A DNA stretch of 64,000 nt from Protopterus annectens (GCF_019279795.1 NC_056730.1:616470095-616534094); one strand, 5' to 3'; counted from the stretch's first letter, positions 45,993 to 60,303 are shown. Notes: generated by a model from the letters alone, not told the origin. Made by a program: numbers and translations.

Positions 45993-47574
45993 GTGACTAC
46001 ACATACACATGCAGAGATAAGTACAGTAAGATACATATGTAGAAGGTGCACACAATATGGAACAGCCACTATGCCTGCAGTTCATACCTGAACAACTAAA
46101 TGACAATCGCTGTCTGCAACATACACCCACAGAGAGGCCATAGGAAAAAATACCACACACAGGTTTGCAGAAATGGAAAGCCTTTATTTGTGTGCTATTA
46201 CAGTTCTATATGCCATGTCATATAGCTGTTCAGACACTGACATCCATATAAACAGATTAATGCAACTGTGAAACAGTTATACTAATACAGTAGTCTGGAA
46301 AGCTTCACAACTGTTGTTGTCCAGGCCAAAGCCTTTAAATTGTATAATAGTAAAGACAGACTGGGTCACAGTATATCAAAAAATCAACAGTATGTAATGC
46401 AGGTGTATAGCTTAGCAGCCTCTATCTACACTCTGTACAAAATCACTAGGTGGTAAAGACTTCAGCTGACCAGATGGGATGTAACGGTTACATAACAAGG
46501 CATAACTAACACCATCACAAGCACACTGACAAACAGAACACTCTATGTCAGGAGGCAGTAGGCCTGCATTGACCCAATGTATGTGAGTAATGTAAATATA
46601 GCTGAAGTATACAATACTGTACATCCAGATACCTTATGGCAGCTCACCCCTGATACCCCCACATTTTGTAACAGCCTAGGTTATTTATGGTGCATCCCCC
46701 ACTCCCCTAGACTCAGTAATATAGCGCCATATACCACTGTTACATACACTGGCCTCTGGACTGCATAAGTGCACACATGTGTTGTGTAGGTGAAGCCCAC
46801 ACACATATATGGCCCCAGCCCCGCTGTATGTGTGAGGGATACAACAGCACTGGACTAATGGCAGCAATGGCAGTGTGATATACTCACAGCCCACAACAGA
46901 ACAACCCCTGACAGCATGTCATATGTGCAAAGCTTGGTATGTAGGTGGATGACAGAGGCTGGAACACAGGCCCATATGTGAAAAACTGTTGCCATACACT
47001 AAGCAAGTCACTGGTGTTACAGGATAGTCTGCAACGTACTCTTAGGCAGGGAATTGAGGTTAGAAACATAAATGGATGTAGTCATGTACTGATAGCACTC
47101 AACACACATTGCCAGTGAAATATCTGACACAGGACCTGTGTGGTGGACAGACAAAACATACTAGGCACACCTCTGGCCACCAAAAGGATAGGCCCACAGT
47201 TGAGAGCTATGCAGACAGACTGCATTCCAAGGTAAACTAGTATGCACACAAACACCCTGTAACACCAGTACTATACAAAACATAACACAGCTCTACTCGC
47301 ACTCTGTCTGTAGTTCTGGAACCTCCTACAAATATGTAGCTGGCCTGAGTGTGCGGGTTCTCCTGTAAGAGGTATTGCTACCTGCTATCTGTAACAGTGA
47401 TGACCACACACAAGAAGGATGTCCATCACACAGGAAAGGTAAAGGGACCATGCCCACATGATGTAGGGATTTATAGTAGGTGGTTGCCATGACAGTGGTA
47501 ATTGAAAGTACTACACAGCAAGCTGCATGCAGTTAGCAAGTGTAGGACACTGATTGGTGCAGACGCCATCACCT

Positions 47575-47632
47575 GATCAAGTGCATCACCTACTACAGCC
47601 AGGCTGCAATCTACTCAATGCAGCTCAACCCA

Positions 47633-47671
<39 letters not shown>

Positions 47672-47732
47672 AAGTGCATCACCTACTACAGCCAGGCTGC
47701 AATCTACTCACTGCAGCTCAATCCATTCACGA

Positions 47733-47772
<40 letters not shown>
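47575..47772. repeat. 93-bp duplication with two (GA)n tracts
   Basis: GATCAAGTGCATCACCTACT starts a ~62-bp unit plus GA tract at 47575 and again at 47668. The two units differ at only a few bases. A GA-tract-mediated duplication is likely. Confidence 0.9.
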
Positions 47773-47774
<2 letters not shown>

Positions 47775-49756
47775 CTACAGCTCAGCAAACTAACAGCTGA
47801 AAACACAGTCATTTAGGCAGCTGCCATTCATAAATACATCATTCCCACAACAAGTATGTGAAGTACATGTACATGTATTAGAATGTAGTACCTAGTCCAT
47901 CATAATGGGGTAGATGATGTGGAATGAGTTATATGTGCCATCAGGTGTTGTTGTGATGATGTTCAACTGAACAACTACAATGGACAATAGTGTCTGTCCC
48001 TGTGGGTAGTGGGCCATAGCTGTTAACTGAGCAGGTCAGCACTGACAGACAAGATGTAAGCCATCATAGTGTGTGTTGTGTAATGTGAAGTATGTATATG
48101 ATGTGGTCAATAGCTGGTGGTGGAAGTAATGCCATTATGATGGACATGTGGGAGCCATGGCTCACCACTGGCAGGGTACTCAGGTGAATCTGTAATGTAG
48201 CATGCCAGAATGCCATAGGTGTGTAATAGGGTTAGCTGCAAACAGGTTCCACATATACTCCACTAATGTCAGGCCATGTCCATATGTGGTACCTGTCTGT
48301 GTTGTAGCAAGGCAGAACAGTGCAGCTGTGCAGGAAGGTGTTGTGAGATTGTGGAGCTGATGTCTGAATGTACCCCACATATAGGTATGCATATGTGTAC
48401 ATATGTCAAGTATATAATATATCAGGATAAATGTATATCAGCATGCATATCCAGAAATATACATATACCCATGTGTAGACATATATATGTGCACATATAT
48501 ATGACATCACATATATCTACACATATATATACCTATATGCACATGTCTACATATGTACAAACACACACACACAAACATATATGTAGGTAAAGACATGTCC
48601 CCTATATCACTACCACAGTGATGTGTGTTATGTGCGAGGCAGCAGCACACATAGCAATACACACAGATATCTAAAGCTGGCAGTGTGTGGACCATGGATG
48701 TGTATGTCACATGTTAGTCCCTTCTAGGCACCACATCGCCCCCATCTGTGAAGTATGCAATTGGAATATGGGGAAGTATGGCAGGTACACATGTGGAGGT
48801 GGTCAGGATTGGTAGATATAGTGGACAGTCTACAGGGGTGGTATGTGACATGTAGTGGGTAAACACCATGGATGGTGTGTGTGGTCTGTGATGTGGATGC
48901 CCCATGGTCCCCAATATGGGCACAATGGGAACAAGCCTCCTACCAACTGCCACTCACAACAGCAGTCCATGTCCTGAATGTGCCTGGTCTGGAGGCTGAG
49001 CAGGAGGAGCATGTTGGCCATGTGAATGTGTACTGGGTGACAAAGACTGATGTAGCACATCCCTCATGTGTCTGTGGAGCCCAGTATGGAACAGACCCTA
49101 GACCTGAGCTCAGGGGACAGGAACATGTTGATGTGTGCCCTGAGGGGGGGCAACATCCCCTGGGTAGATCCACCTGATGGTATTGCTGTAACAGTACACA
49201 AGGAGGCCCCAGGTTGACACACACATGTAATGTGGCCAGGTATCATGGTCAGATGGATGTGGAAAGGTGGATCAGCTGGCCAATAGAACATATACATGTT
49301 ATTGTGTCACTGTTATAGAACATTTTTTGGTAGTAATAGTCTACACAATCCCGGTACATGTCCAACAGCATGCATATATATTCCCAATAACACAGACTGT
49401 CATATGTGCAGCAATCTCAGAGCAGCCATACCACTGGCATATATGTAACCATAGTGGCCCTGACAATGGCATGCAAGTGAATACTCTGTAACAGGCCAGC
49501 AATGATAGTGTCTACACAGGGGACATGGCTATAATCACATAGCAGAAGATGTGGTACAATACAAAATCTATCCAAATGGTAGTTAAGCTGTAGCCATACC
49601 TATTGAGTTGTGTGTACAGTCTGTTGAAGCTGATATGGTGGGGGGGGGGGGGTGACGGAGATGTGTATTTCAAACTGTGGTAACCTTGCTGTATGAGTTG
49701 CTCAGGCCTATTTCCATCTTTATGTCATTCAGGCAACCTGTCACACAGCAGGATAC
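47773..49756. other. Noncoding, no recognised gene
   Basis: TG/CA-rich sequence. The paired open frames at 48872-49224 on both strands lack recognisable motifs. A poly-G run (13 nt) lies at about 49640-49652. Confidence 0.5.
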
Positions 49757-50147
49757 CTGTGTATTCAGCAGATGAAAATTAGGTCATCATCAACCACCTG
49801 GTACAGCACTAGCAGGTGTACTTTGGCAGGACAGACCATGACCAGCAACAGCGTACTGTCCTGTGGAATGATCTAGTCCACAGGGTCAATGATGACGGTC
49901 TGCATAACCACAATTATGAGCAGGTCCAGCATCATTGCCAAAACCTGCTTCACAATGCCCATCAGCGTGCTGCTGCAGTCTGGGGGATCACCTTGCCATG
50001 AGGGAGCTATGCCATCCATACCCCCCTGACATGTGTGGAGGAGCTCCTAGCCAGCCTCGTGGCACCTGCCCATCTGGAACACCAACAACCACTGGACCCC
50101 CTTCGTGGAGGTGGGTGTCACCCACACACCAGCCGAGGAGCATGCAG
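49757..50147 (+). pseudogene. Third Myb-like gene, exon A with trihelix domain
   Basis: Frame 49757-50001 shows a Myb/SANT-like start (YSADEN, then V.INHLVQH), an FGR.DHDQQQRTVLWNDLVHRVND segment and NYEQVQHHCQNL, as in Harbinger partner and Adf-1-like domains. It is broken by TAG at 49780 and 49810 and TGA at 49999. From 50051 a frame shifted by +1 stays open to a GTAAGG donor at 50148 and ends in phase 1 with a PAEEHAG-type segment. The switch lies between 50001 and 50060. The sequence is divergent from the 24-kb and 41-kb copies. Confidence 0.55.
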
Positions 50148-50387
50148 GTAAGGAGACAGAGCACATCAGTAGGCCACTGTTGTGTAAATATCTGCAGTGG
50201 TACAAGTAGATCATGCATATCTGACATGTCATAGATATATTGTGTTGCTGCATTGTAGTGATAAACAGATGTCCAGATGTGGTAGTATTGTGGGAATTTA
50301 CCATTGATGTATGGTAGTACTGCACCCAGCCTGTAGCAGTGCCACAGGTGTGGCCACTGACATTGCATCTCTCATCCTCTTATATAG
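50148..50387 (+). other. Intron between exons A and B
   Basis: A 240-bp intron with GTAAGG donor and TATATAG acceptor. Noncoding TG/CA-rich sequence. Confidence 0.4.
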
Positions 50388-50426
50388 GTCCCTCCGGGGT
50401 ACCAACAAGGCAGCAGCCTGTAGCTG
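50388..50426 (+). CDS. Third Myb-like gene, exon B (39 bp)
   Basis: Thirteen-codon exon between TATATAG and a consensus GTGAGT donor (50427). It enters and leaves in phase 1. Joined with exon A it reads through as a Pro/Gln-rich segment (GPSGVPTRQQPVAG). The short length alone is weak evidence; the support is the phase agreement with both neighbours. Confidence 0.5.
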
Positions 50427-51880
50427 GTGAGTATGTCTTATGTAGATTCATGCCAACACAGCGGGCATGTAATGGTGATGGTATATTCAATGCACACATC
50501 TAACACACCTACCCTGAATGCATGCTGTACATGTGCATGTATTGTTGCTGTGAAATGCACGGTCTCAGAGAGGCGACCATGATGGGGTATTGAAAGGGTA
50601 TGTCACACACTTGCATGACAGCTAACATCCTGCCATTGCGGAATGTGTCCACAGGGAGTAACATACTGTTGGTAGACATGGCCTACAGTAGTGGCATGTT
50701 CTGAACAACACCCATATACAGTGCAACACCATTATATATACCTGTAGGACAATGCCAACTGCTGCAGAGATACACTATGGCATAAGGCACTGCAGTAGTC
50801 TATATTATCAGCTGGGTCTAGGCTGCAACATGTGGTGCTCAGTGTATGGGACACTACAAGGTGACACAAATGTGTTGGGCTTACCTGTCATGCTTCTGCA
50901 TAAAAGCTGAGGGAGGGGGGTCTCAGCATGACACATCAGTGCACTGCAGTAGGGATCCTAAGGATGGTATGAATGGCTCTACCTGCATATAGTCAGGTTC
51001 AAGACTTGTGGCAGCCATAATCCTACCCACACTACATTGTGTGAATGCCATGAGATGTGAACATGAGTAAACCTTGCAATCATGCAGAATACGGGGACAT
51101 GTGTAGGGTAGACTGAACATACACTGGCAATTGCAGAAGGCCCATGCAGTTATACCCCTGCATGAGCAGTGACTGCTGTAGTACACACAACAAGAGGTGT
51201 GATAAACCATCATGATAAGGGTATGCACACATATGCCCACATGGTGTGTATGCACTGTGGTCAGCAGCCGCACACCTAACACAATTTGTAGACACTGCAT
51301 GTGAAAGTACAGGACATATGTTACAAACCGGGCTTGTGTACTACTAAGATATGCGGTGCTATGGTGCCATGGCAGATCAAGGATGTGTGTGTAAAATCAG
51401 TAAAGGTGTGGACACCCCCCATAGCCATGGTATGCTCTGATGGTTGTCAGCATTTTTGCAGTGGTCATACATGGTCTGTTGAAGCTGACAGCTGTAAATC
51501 TGGTATCAGGCATTCACCAATGACAATGGTCCACATATCATCCCAGGTATGTGTTGCTGAAACACATAGGGGCTGTGAGAAGTAAAGCTGACATAACTGA
51601 CACAGTTCTACACATTCTGCAATGGGTTTTACACCTGTGGGTTGTGGTGCACAGTACATGGCAGGGTGCAGAACAGGTGCACAACAATACTGTGTACATG
51701 GGTGCAGTGGTATCCAGGGGAAGGGGCATCACCTAGTCACAGCACATGCATCACACACATGTATACTGTAACTAGCATGGATTGACTATAGCTGAACTGC
51801 ATTCTGTTCTGTACCATATGTTCTGCATGTTGGCAGATGGGCAATAGGAGGACTGTGTGTACGATCATTGTGCAACCTCA

Positions 51881-51882
<2 letters not shown>

Positions 51883-51948
<66 letters not shown>
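51883..51948. repeat. (TG)n microsatellite
   Basis: About 33 TG units. Confidence 0.98.
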
Positions 51949-51949
<1 letters not shown>

Positions 51950-52734
51950 ATCCTGGTGGTTAGTTAGTTTGCCTGCAGGGTCACTCTGGTGAAGCAGTGG
52001 GAGGTAGATGCATGTATGATGCATGTGTGCATGTATATGTTTGTGTGTGTGGCCATGTATGCACATGTGTGATTGTGGGGTGTTCATATGGCTGTACCCC
52101 CCTTTGGGACCATGCAGTACATGGACATGGACTGACACATTACACACCAGGAATATCTGTCATGTGTGTAATCACAGGACAGCAAATAGTATAATATGGT
52201 CTGTAGCATGGAAAAGGCATCCAGAGGGAAGGTAGACTCCAGGTACTAACTTAATATTGCAGTCAACAGAGAGGTCACCTACAACCCATGTATGCAGCTC
52301 TACAGATGCATTGGGGAAGTAATAGTCAACACCAGGGAGTGTATCCAAATATTACAGCTGACACATGATGGGCTAATGGAGCAGCATATCTGGCATGTAC
52401 CTAGCATTACATACACATGACACACCAGTGGGAGCCATTATGGATACAGCATAGTAGCCCATACATATAGGAGCCATGCACATCATTCCGACCATACAGA
52501 GGGTGCATACCAAATGACAGGAGTGAGGCCATGTAAATTCACTACACACAGGTCAGGTGGGTAAAGTAGCAACAGGCCCTGTGTTGTGGCTGCTTGTGTG
52601 GGCATTTAGAGGACTTTGATATTAATGAGTGGTATCAATGTGTGTATGTCACCAAGTGTGATGCAGGATGGGGTAACACATGGACATATATGTGAGACTG
52701 TCTGTAAAGCCACGGACAGGTAGGTATTACGGAG

Positions 52735-52736
<2 letters not shown>

Positions 52737-52819
<83 letters not shown>
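52737..52819. repeat. (TG)n microsatellite
   Basis: About 41 TG units, 56 bp before the exon C acceptor. Confidence 0.98.
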
Positions 52820-52820
<1 letters not shown>

Positions 52821-52875
52821 ACTGTTAGGCAGTGCTGTACAGGTTTCAAAGAGTGTTCATTGTTTTCCCCCACAG

Positions 52876-53699
52876 GTGGCGAGGTGGGTCAGGGCCCCTC
52901 CTGCATACAATCTGATGTAGGTGTCCATACAATCACCGATGATGATGATAATAATGTTGAGGCACAGGTGGGGTTGCCAGGGACCGACACTGCACCAACA
53001 TTTGACATCCCCCTTTTAGACACCCCACCCCTGCACACAGTTACAGTGCCTCTACACACTCCATCACCATTGGCCACAGCAAAGGGACAGCTGGCATTCA
53101 GTGGCAGTGCACAGGAAAGTGTGGTAACCATGCCTACTGTGTCCAGTCGCAGCAGACATAGCTGGATGTCTGGCAGGCTGCCACATAGACGGATGTCCCG
53201 GGGTGCTCCTGGTAGGGCCACTGGACATCATGCCCCTGGCATAGGCGACATAGCTGCAACCAGCAGAAGCATGTTTCAGGCTGTAATGGTGGCGCAGGCA
53301 TGTATTGAGTGTTACATCAGACAGGGCCTTAGGCTGCAGAGGGCTGCTCTCACATCTGTAAGTGACAACCTCCGTGAACTGTCGGGTGCCATTTGTGCTT
53401 CTAACGAGCGAGCAGATAGACGGCATGATGAGATGATAGCCCTCATCAGCCATGGTGTGTCCGTGCTTCAATGTGTGGTGGGGATGCGGCGACGCCCGCG
53501 TGGATGTGGGCCAGCAACTCCAACCGCTGGCAGTCAATATGGACATGTTAGGACACCAAAGGGCTCCTGTAGTGGCAGTAGCAGCCCCGGCAGTGCGGGC
53601 ATGTGCTGTCCACACCAGAGCACAGAGGGCCACATGCACGTGGTCCTGGCCAGTCCCAGGAGGGACCTGGTACCAGAAGACGAATGTCATCAGCAGCAG
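52876..53699 (+). CDS. Third Myb-like gene, exon C (C-terminal region)
   Basis: Acceptor TTTTCCCCCACAG ends at 52875. From exon B, phase 1 joins so that the frame opens with GGEVGQGPS and runs 274 codons without a stop to a GTGAGA donor at 53700 (phase 0). In order: an acidic stretch (DDDDNN), a Pro/Thr-rich linker, a Ser/Arg segment (SSRSRHSW), a predicted helix (about 53270-53470, with RLQRA..SVSDNLREL and HDEMIAL), and a Gly/Ser-rich end. This matches the layout of Harbinger Myb partners after the DNA-binding domain. Without the donor the frame ends at TAA 53826-53828. The exon is far more GC-rich than its surroundings. Confidence 0.55.
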
Positions 53700-54032
53700 G
53701 TGAGAGTAGCACATCAATGCCTGTACCTGGATGTGCCTGCAGAACTCCTGGCAGGCACAGTCCACGTGTCCGCGGCTAGAGGCAGTGAACTGCACACCCT
53801 GCCAGGTATGGACTGCATCTGTCCATAAATACCTGTGTAGGGCAGCCACATGGCAGAACTGTATGCATGCATACCCACACACTATGCAAACATACCTAGG
53901 GCCACCTCATACCTACACACACCACTTCACCTCAGCCAGCTCCCCAAAGCACACCCCTCACCCACACACATGGTGTCTAATGTATGGCCCACCCTCGGCC
54001 TCTGGCAAACCAACACCACACCCTGTGCATAT
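53700..54032 (+). other. Downstream of exon C, possible 3' part of the gene
   Basis: C-rich and Pro/His-coding in several frames; no further exon could be fixed. Confidence 0.35.
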
Positions 54033-54575
54033 GATACCTGTAGCTCATCCCTCTCATCCATACCATTGATGCAGGGACAGGCTGATATGGTTCTGATGCA
54101 CACACTGTCTGTACAACAGTGTACCACAGTCCTGCAATGTAACATGCTGTAGGGAGTAGAGTGTGAGGCATATTTGGCAAGAAGTGTAGCCATCCAGCAA
54201 TGATGCCTTAAAGCTGTTAGTAACACTGGTTGGTTGTGATCTCTAAAATGTTATCCATGTGTGTTGCAGGTGTACATGTGTTAGCACAAGAATGCCCTGT
54301 GCATATGATGATACCTGTGCCCCATCTCTGTCCTCCATACCATCGATGCAGAGACAGGCTGATATGGTTCTGATGCACGCGGTGACTGTACAACAGTGTA
54401 CCATAGTCCTGCAGTGTAACATGTTGTAGGGAGTAGAGTGTGAGGCATATTTGGCAGGTAGTGTAGCCATCCAGCAATGATGCTGTATAGCTGTTATTAA
54501 CACTGGTTGGCTGTGGTCTCAAAAATGCTATCCGTGTGTGTTGTAGGTGTACATGTATCAGCACGAGGATGATCT
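54033..54575 (+). repeat. 277-bp tandem duplication
   Basis: GATACCTG at 54033 and 54310 start two direct copies that share TGGTTCTGATGCAC, TACAACAGTGTACCA and GGGAGTAGAGTGTGAGGCAT segments. The duplication lies just after exon C. Noncoding. Confidence 0.85.
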
Positions 54576-55954
54576 GCAGTCATATTGCACAACGGGTTAT
54601 GTCACTGTGCTGACACCATGGCAGTGACATATATGGGCTAGAGTCAAACACATTTCACAGGTTACTATACTGGGTATTGCCTGTGTCACATGGACAGGTG
54701 GCCCGCTGAGGCGTGAATACCCTGCAACCTGATGTAGACCCATCCACATACACGAACACTGTTAATTGACAACACTGGGACTAGACCCCTACCTAGCAAT
54801 GTCGTGATACTGATGTGTGTGGCTTACATTGCACACACCGCACAGTGTTTGGGTGAGGTGTGTCCCAGGTTACATGGTACATCCAGAATATCCCCCGGCA
54901 TGTACAGTATGTTGATGGGGGATGTGATGGGTGTATTTGGACGATACCTACTGTGACATACCATCATATACACATTTACAAATACATAACAGCCAGACAC
55001 ACATCTGAGATACCAGGGCCTATCGCTGCTAACTACCTTGACCATGTCTCCAGTGTGTTATAGGTAGGCTGCACACATCACATGAATAACTGGCTTGGAT
55101 TGTGGTAACAGTTACTTGTATGATTGATGGTGATGGTGGTAAGCATAACATGGTACATGGCACATATACCTGGTGTACCTTGGTGTAATAACAGTGTACA
55201 CATCCCCCACATCCCCCACATCCCCCACTGGATATTGTACTCCCTGAAACCCATGATGATACTCTGCCATACCCACCATCACACATTGGCCATGACTGCG
55301 ATACAACCCATAGTATACCCCAAAATTGGTAATACAGGGATATGTTTCTCATGCACATGCCACATGCGTAGTAGGGCATCAATCAAGCATAGGTTGCCTG
55401 TACATATCCCAGCTGGATACCTGCCATCTGCATATCTGTACAGGGACTGACAGTCATCAGCTTGGCAGGTAGCTATGCAGTAGCATGAGTACATTGACAG
55501 ACCAGTAGGGGGAATATACTGAGACACAGCTCACACACCAGGGATATGACAGGGAGTCGTTGGTGTCCAGCCATGCTTGCAGGTGTGCCTGTTGTCAGTA
55601 CTACATTAAGCATTCTGCTCTTGCCTGGGTTAACACTGTCAACAGTAGTACTGCCATGATACACTACATGCCAGTGTGACAGCACATATCCTGGGCTACT
55701 ACTGTTGTATGTCACACATTCACATGGATAACAGTGCTGTACAGGCCTCATATATGTCTGTGTCCCACACATAACACTCACACCCGTTACTACTGTAATG
55801 ACAGGACATAGGTGCATGTATTGTACATGGCATTACATACACTTATTACAGGTTATCAGACTGGGTTGAATGTCCTGGTTACCAGGGCTAAGCTATGCTT
55901 TGCAAGTATCAACATTGCTGCAATATGACAGCTAAGCTGATTTTCCCATTGGTA
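54576..55954. other. Noncoding, TG/CA-rich
   Basis: No recognised gene; a short CATCCCCCA repeat lies at about 55200-55230. Confidence 0.5.
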
Positions 55955-56185
55955 AGTGCTGCCTACACTGTGTAAATGCCAGTACATTTACCCATAGCTT
56001 AGCACCACTTAGCTTCGTGCAAACCCATGAAAACATGCTGAAAAACTGCTCAAAACAGCCTTAACTACTCTGTATCTGACAGCCCTTGTTCTGCCCAGCA
56101 AAAAAATGAACAGCCCTTGAACACAGGACCCTTTACACTGACGTCACAGCACTTAATCATTATGCCATGACCACTGTGGAAACAG
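55955..56185 (-). repeat. TAAGC foldback plus tRNA-like head, copy d (diverged)
   Basis: Shares the link segment (CTCTGTATCTGACAGCCCTTG..CTGCCCAGC) and a minus-strand head with A-box-like TGGCATAATGA and B-box-like TGTTCAAGGGC. The foldback part is shortened. Confidence 0.55.
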
Positions 56186-56528
56186 CTGCTGTTTTACCAA
56201 TATAGCTGTCAATATACGTATTGAGTAGCATTGAACAATTACCTTTACTTCATAAATTGTGTAGTCCTTGTTATTAATATGACTGTTGCATCACATATGT
56301 TGTTTTATCATAATGTACACATAGCAGATACATATGGTGAGATACATGTGGGAGGGTATACACAACTGTGACATTTACTCATGACAGGAATATGGTTGTA
56401 TACATATCATAGGTGTATATATGTCTACATGTACATACACGTGTATACTCATACATATGTCTGTATACACATCTGTATAGTGCTATATATATATGACCAT
56501 GTGTACATCTCTTTGTATGTACATATGT

Positions 56529-56625
<97 letters not shown>

Positions 56626-59600
56626 TGTATTTTTACATATGTGTATATATAGGTCTACTTATATGTACATATAGATATATGTGTATATAGCTATATATGT
56701 ATGCACATCCTATGTGCAGAAATATGCCTAGTTATGTTGGTATATATATATATATATTTATAGATATAGATATCTATAACTATATGTGCATACATATCTA
56801 TTCTGATATACCTACTACTGTCAATATATCTGTAGATATCCATACATATATGTGCATATGTATCACTATCTGTATATGTGTAGACATATATTGCTCTGTA
56901 TATGTATATATCTGGGTGTGTATATGTATATCTATGTACATTTACATGCCCATCTATATATGTCGATATGTATATGTGTAATCATATATTTAGATATCTG
57001 GATAATTATATGTACATATATTTTCACCATATGTCCTGGACATGGAGTGTAGCCCTACCCCAGCCCCTATAGTCCCAACGTCGTAGTGCAAGAGGATGTC
57101 AGGTTTGTATAGCAGGTATATTATTAGACTATTGCTACTGTAATTGGGATTGTCTTCACAGACATGGTGTGTGTGGGAGGTCACATCTGCTTTCCACATG
57201 TGTGCCATTGGCTACTGACAGACATCCTAAGGACATCATAGTAAAGTATCGCTGCTAGCACGTAATGCCTCTGTGGACTGCAGCAGAGATATTGGTCAAT
57301 ATATCTGGACATTCTGACACAGTCTATGCAGTCCAGAGGTATACACAGAACTCCTTAGTGCAAAACATGTGTACCATGCTTGACAATATGGATGTTAACA
57401 GCACAACGACTGGTATACATACGCCACCATAGGTTATGCATTCACACTCCCCTGTCTGGCCTGACACATAACAACCACTGGTACAGCGGTGCCATGGCCA
57501 CATACTACTCACTAGATATTGACATACATCTGTACAGCATCCCACTACTCTGTCTGCATACATGTATGTTAAGGGAGACCCGGCAGCAGTACATCTGGCA
57601 AGTATCAGCACATGACATCTCACTGGGTAAGTACACAAAGCTGCTAGGCATGTAACAATGCACTGTGCAGGCTACAGGCAGACTGGCTCAACACTGGCCT
57701 ACATCACCTATGGGGGAATGCACATTTACCTGCATATATAGCAGGCTCTACAGGCATGATACAGCACAGGGTAAGATACACCTGTGTGAAAGTGCATAAC
57801 CACAACCAATGTGAACACAGCCACAGCCACATATGGTAGGCTAACATAATATTACAGTATATGGGCTATCTGTTCAACACCATCCTCATATGTGCCACTC
57901 ACAGACTAACCCTACGTATACTGGGCTGCTACACAGTTTGGTCTGCTGGCTGTCTGTGGTATAGGACATGTGTGTGTATGGCCCTACAAACATGTAAGCC
58001 AATATGGTAACATACAGTAGAGCAGCATGTAACATCAGATAGGATGGGACCTAGAACAATGACATCTACCATAGTTTGTACACAGACTAAAGTACATATT
58101 AACAAGACACACACTGTCAAAATTCACCATAGGTACACAGACCTCAGTACTGTACAAACAACCACAGAATGTCCAGGTTATGTCACCAAATATAAACCTA
58201 TTGTACATGAGATGTGTAGCAGTCTGATATCTCACTGGCTTGTTATCAGATATAATGACACTAATGATGATGTACAGCACATATGCGCCTCTTAATGCAC
58301 AACATATGTACAAAGGTTGACAGAGTTGTGGCTGGAAGCAGATACACAGGGCTAATATTGACATGTTGCTGTGATAACCTCATACATTTACTGTTGTAAC
58401 AGGGTTTGTTGCAACATATGTCCTATGAGGGATATGAAGTCAGTAACTGTCATGGCTTTCACCATCTACAGACTGCAATCCTCCACTACCTTCTGCAGTT
58501 CACAGACGGATGCTCTGTGGGTAACACATGAAACCAAAGGCACAACACGCTGCCCAGTCTGCAGATGACCCTACAGATGGGGATTCCTCATAAACATAGA
58601 ACTGCCATAACAGATATTAAAACATGAAGGATAGCCATATCCACACACACACTATTAAACCAACATTACTCCAAATGTAGTAAAGCAGCACTTACAGTCT
58701 GTAGTCAGGTCAGGCACATCCCCCTCCTCTGTGTTGCCCTGTTTCCACATTGTATGTTGTTAGAGGTAAATCCCCAATCCATCTGAGATGCTGTTTGCCA
58801 AACAACAGATCTAGTTCTTTCTCACAGTGAATGAAAAGGGCTAACACCAACATGATATTCCTAGATATTGGAGTGTGTTTCCATGCAATTAGCTATGGGA
58901 ATGTTACCACAACTGTTCCACATACAATCAGCTAGGGGAGGGCTGCAATTCGTGCAGAGGACAGACATCAGCTGATCATGAGCATCACTTAAAATACACA
59001 TGCTGATGCCTAAGCAAAGCAGGTGTAGGTCTCCATATCCACCAGAGAGAGAGTGGGAGAAGCAGACAGAGGCAAAGACAAGTCAGGGAGGGGTGGGAAA
59101 GTAAAACTTAAGCATGTTTGTGTCACACACCTACCAGCACAGGGTATCAAACCCCCTGACGACTATGTAGTGCTATCACATTTCTATGCAGTTGTTGGAT
59201 GCGCCACATAGGTTACATGTTAAGGAGCCCTCAGAACGTATACGTGATAGTGAGTGACATCTGCAACAGGGATATGGTAGCTATATGGTAGGTGTAGTAC
59301 ATGTGCCTGTCCATATGAACAGGTGCCAGCATCAAAACAGCCACATTCTCACAGGGACGCACACACACTGACACACTTGGCAGGGCCAGGAATACAACCC
59401 ATCACTAGTGAGATTGCCACAACACATTACTGTACAGGTATCACATTCACCACAGGGGACATACAGAGGAGATATGGGCAAAGGGTATGGGGAGGTGTCT
59501 GACATCAGACAGCATGCTTCAGTATGCCAATGGGGGTTGTAGTGATGTGGATGTGATCATACACATACAACATGCACACAAACACACAGGGTGCCAGTAC

Positions 59601-60303
59601 TGACATGTATGGGTGCATTTCTGCATGGGTGTGTGGTGGTCGACTGTGCCAGATGGCTATACAAGGCTAGGTGATGGGTACACCTTGGCATCAGGCCACA
59701 TGACAATGGTCAGCATTATGGCTCAGGCCTGTAGTGTCTGCATTTGCCCACACAGGTGGGTATTGTATCCCCCAATCCTGTCACCTGCATGACTATTGTG
59801 TGGGGCCAATACTGTGCATCGCTTGCTATGTATGTGTTCCTTAGTCCATGGCATGGACGGTGTCTGGTAATTGCACACCTCCCACATGGCATATACAGTG
59901 ACATGTGGAACTGTACCTGGGGTGTCTGACCCATGTTGTGTACACAGATTATCATCAGATGTGCCAGTCTTGGCTACCTGTGGCAGGAACTGGCAATGGA
60001 CAGCAGGTTTACCCTGCACCTACATTGATAGCATGCTAACGGCATTCCCTGGTGTCAGTGGCATCTGTCCATACAGGGCATGTTTTCAGGCATGGTATGT
60101 CCTTTGTGGGTCACATGTGATGGCACCACAGGTGTTGCAGGTGTCCAGTGGGGAACAGAAGGAAGGTGCACTGTCTGCATGTAAGTGCCTATTGGACAGA
60201 TGAACAGAGTGCTATGCCCTCTGTAGCCCACTGCAATCACTCCATAGTTACTATCAGTGGCCAATATGCAGTGTACTACCCACATATTGACTGTTACCTA
60301 GGG

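Larger units (their letters stand above)
50427..52875 (+). other. Intron between exons B and C
   Basis: About 2.45 kb of TG/CA-rich noncoding sequence with two TG arrays (51883-51948 and 52737-52819). It holds no recognised gene. Confidence 0.45.

Noticed and set aside
48872-49224. Overlapping ~100-codon open frames on both strands
   Set aside because: No family motif, no splice context, and codon content follows local TG/CA composition.
52680-52875. Start of the 382-codon open frame before exon C
   Set aside because: This part is the translated TG array (Cys-Val repeats) and lies upstream of a good splice acceptor, so only the part from 52876 was kept.
53064-53882. 272-codon open frame on the minus strand opposite exon C
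   Set aside because: Shadow of the GC-rich plus-strand exon; the plus strand has consistent splice phases and family-like composition.
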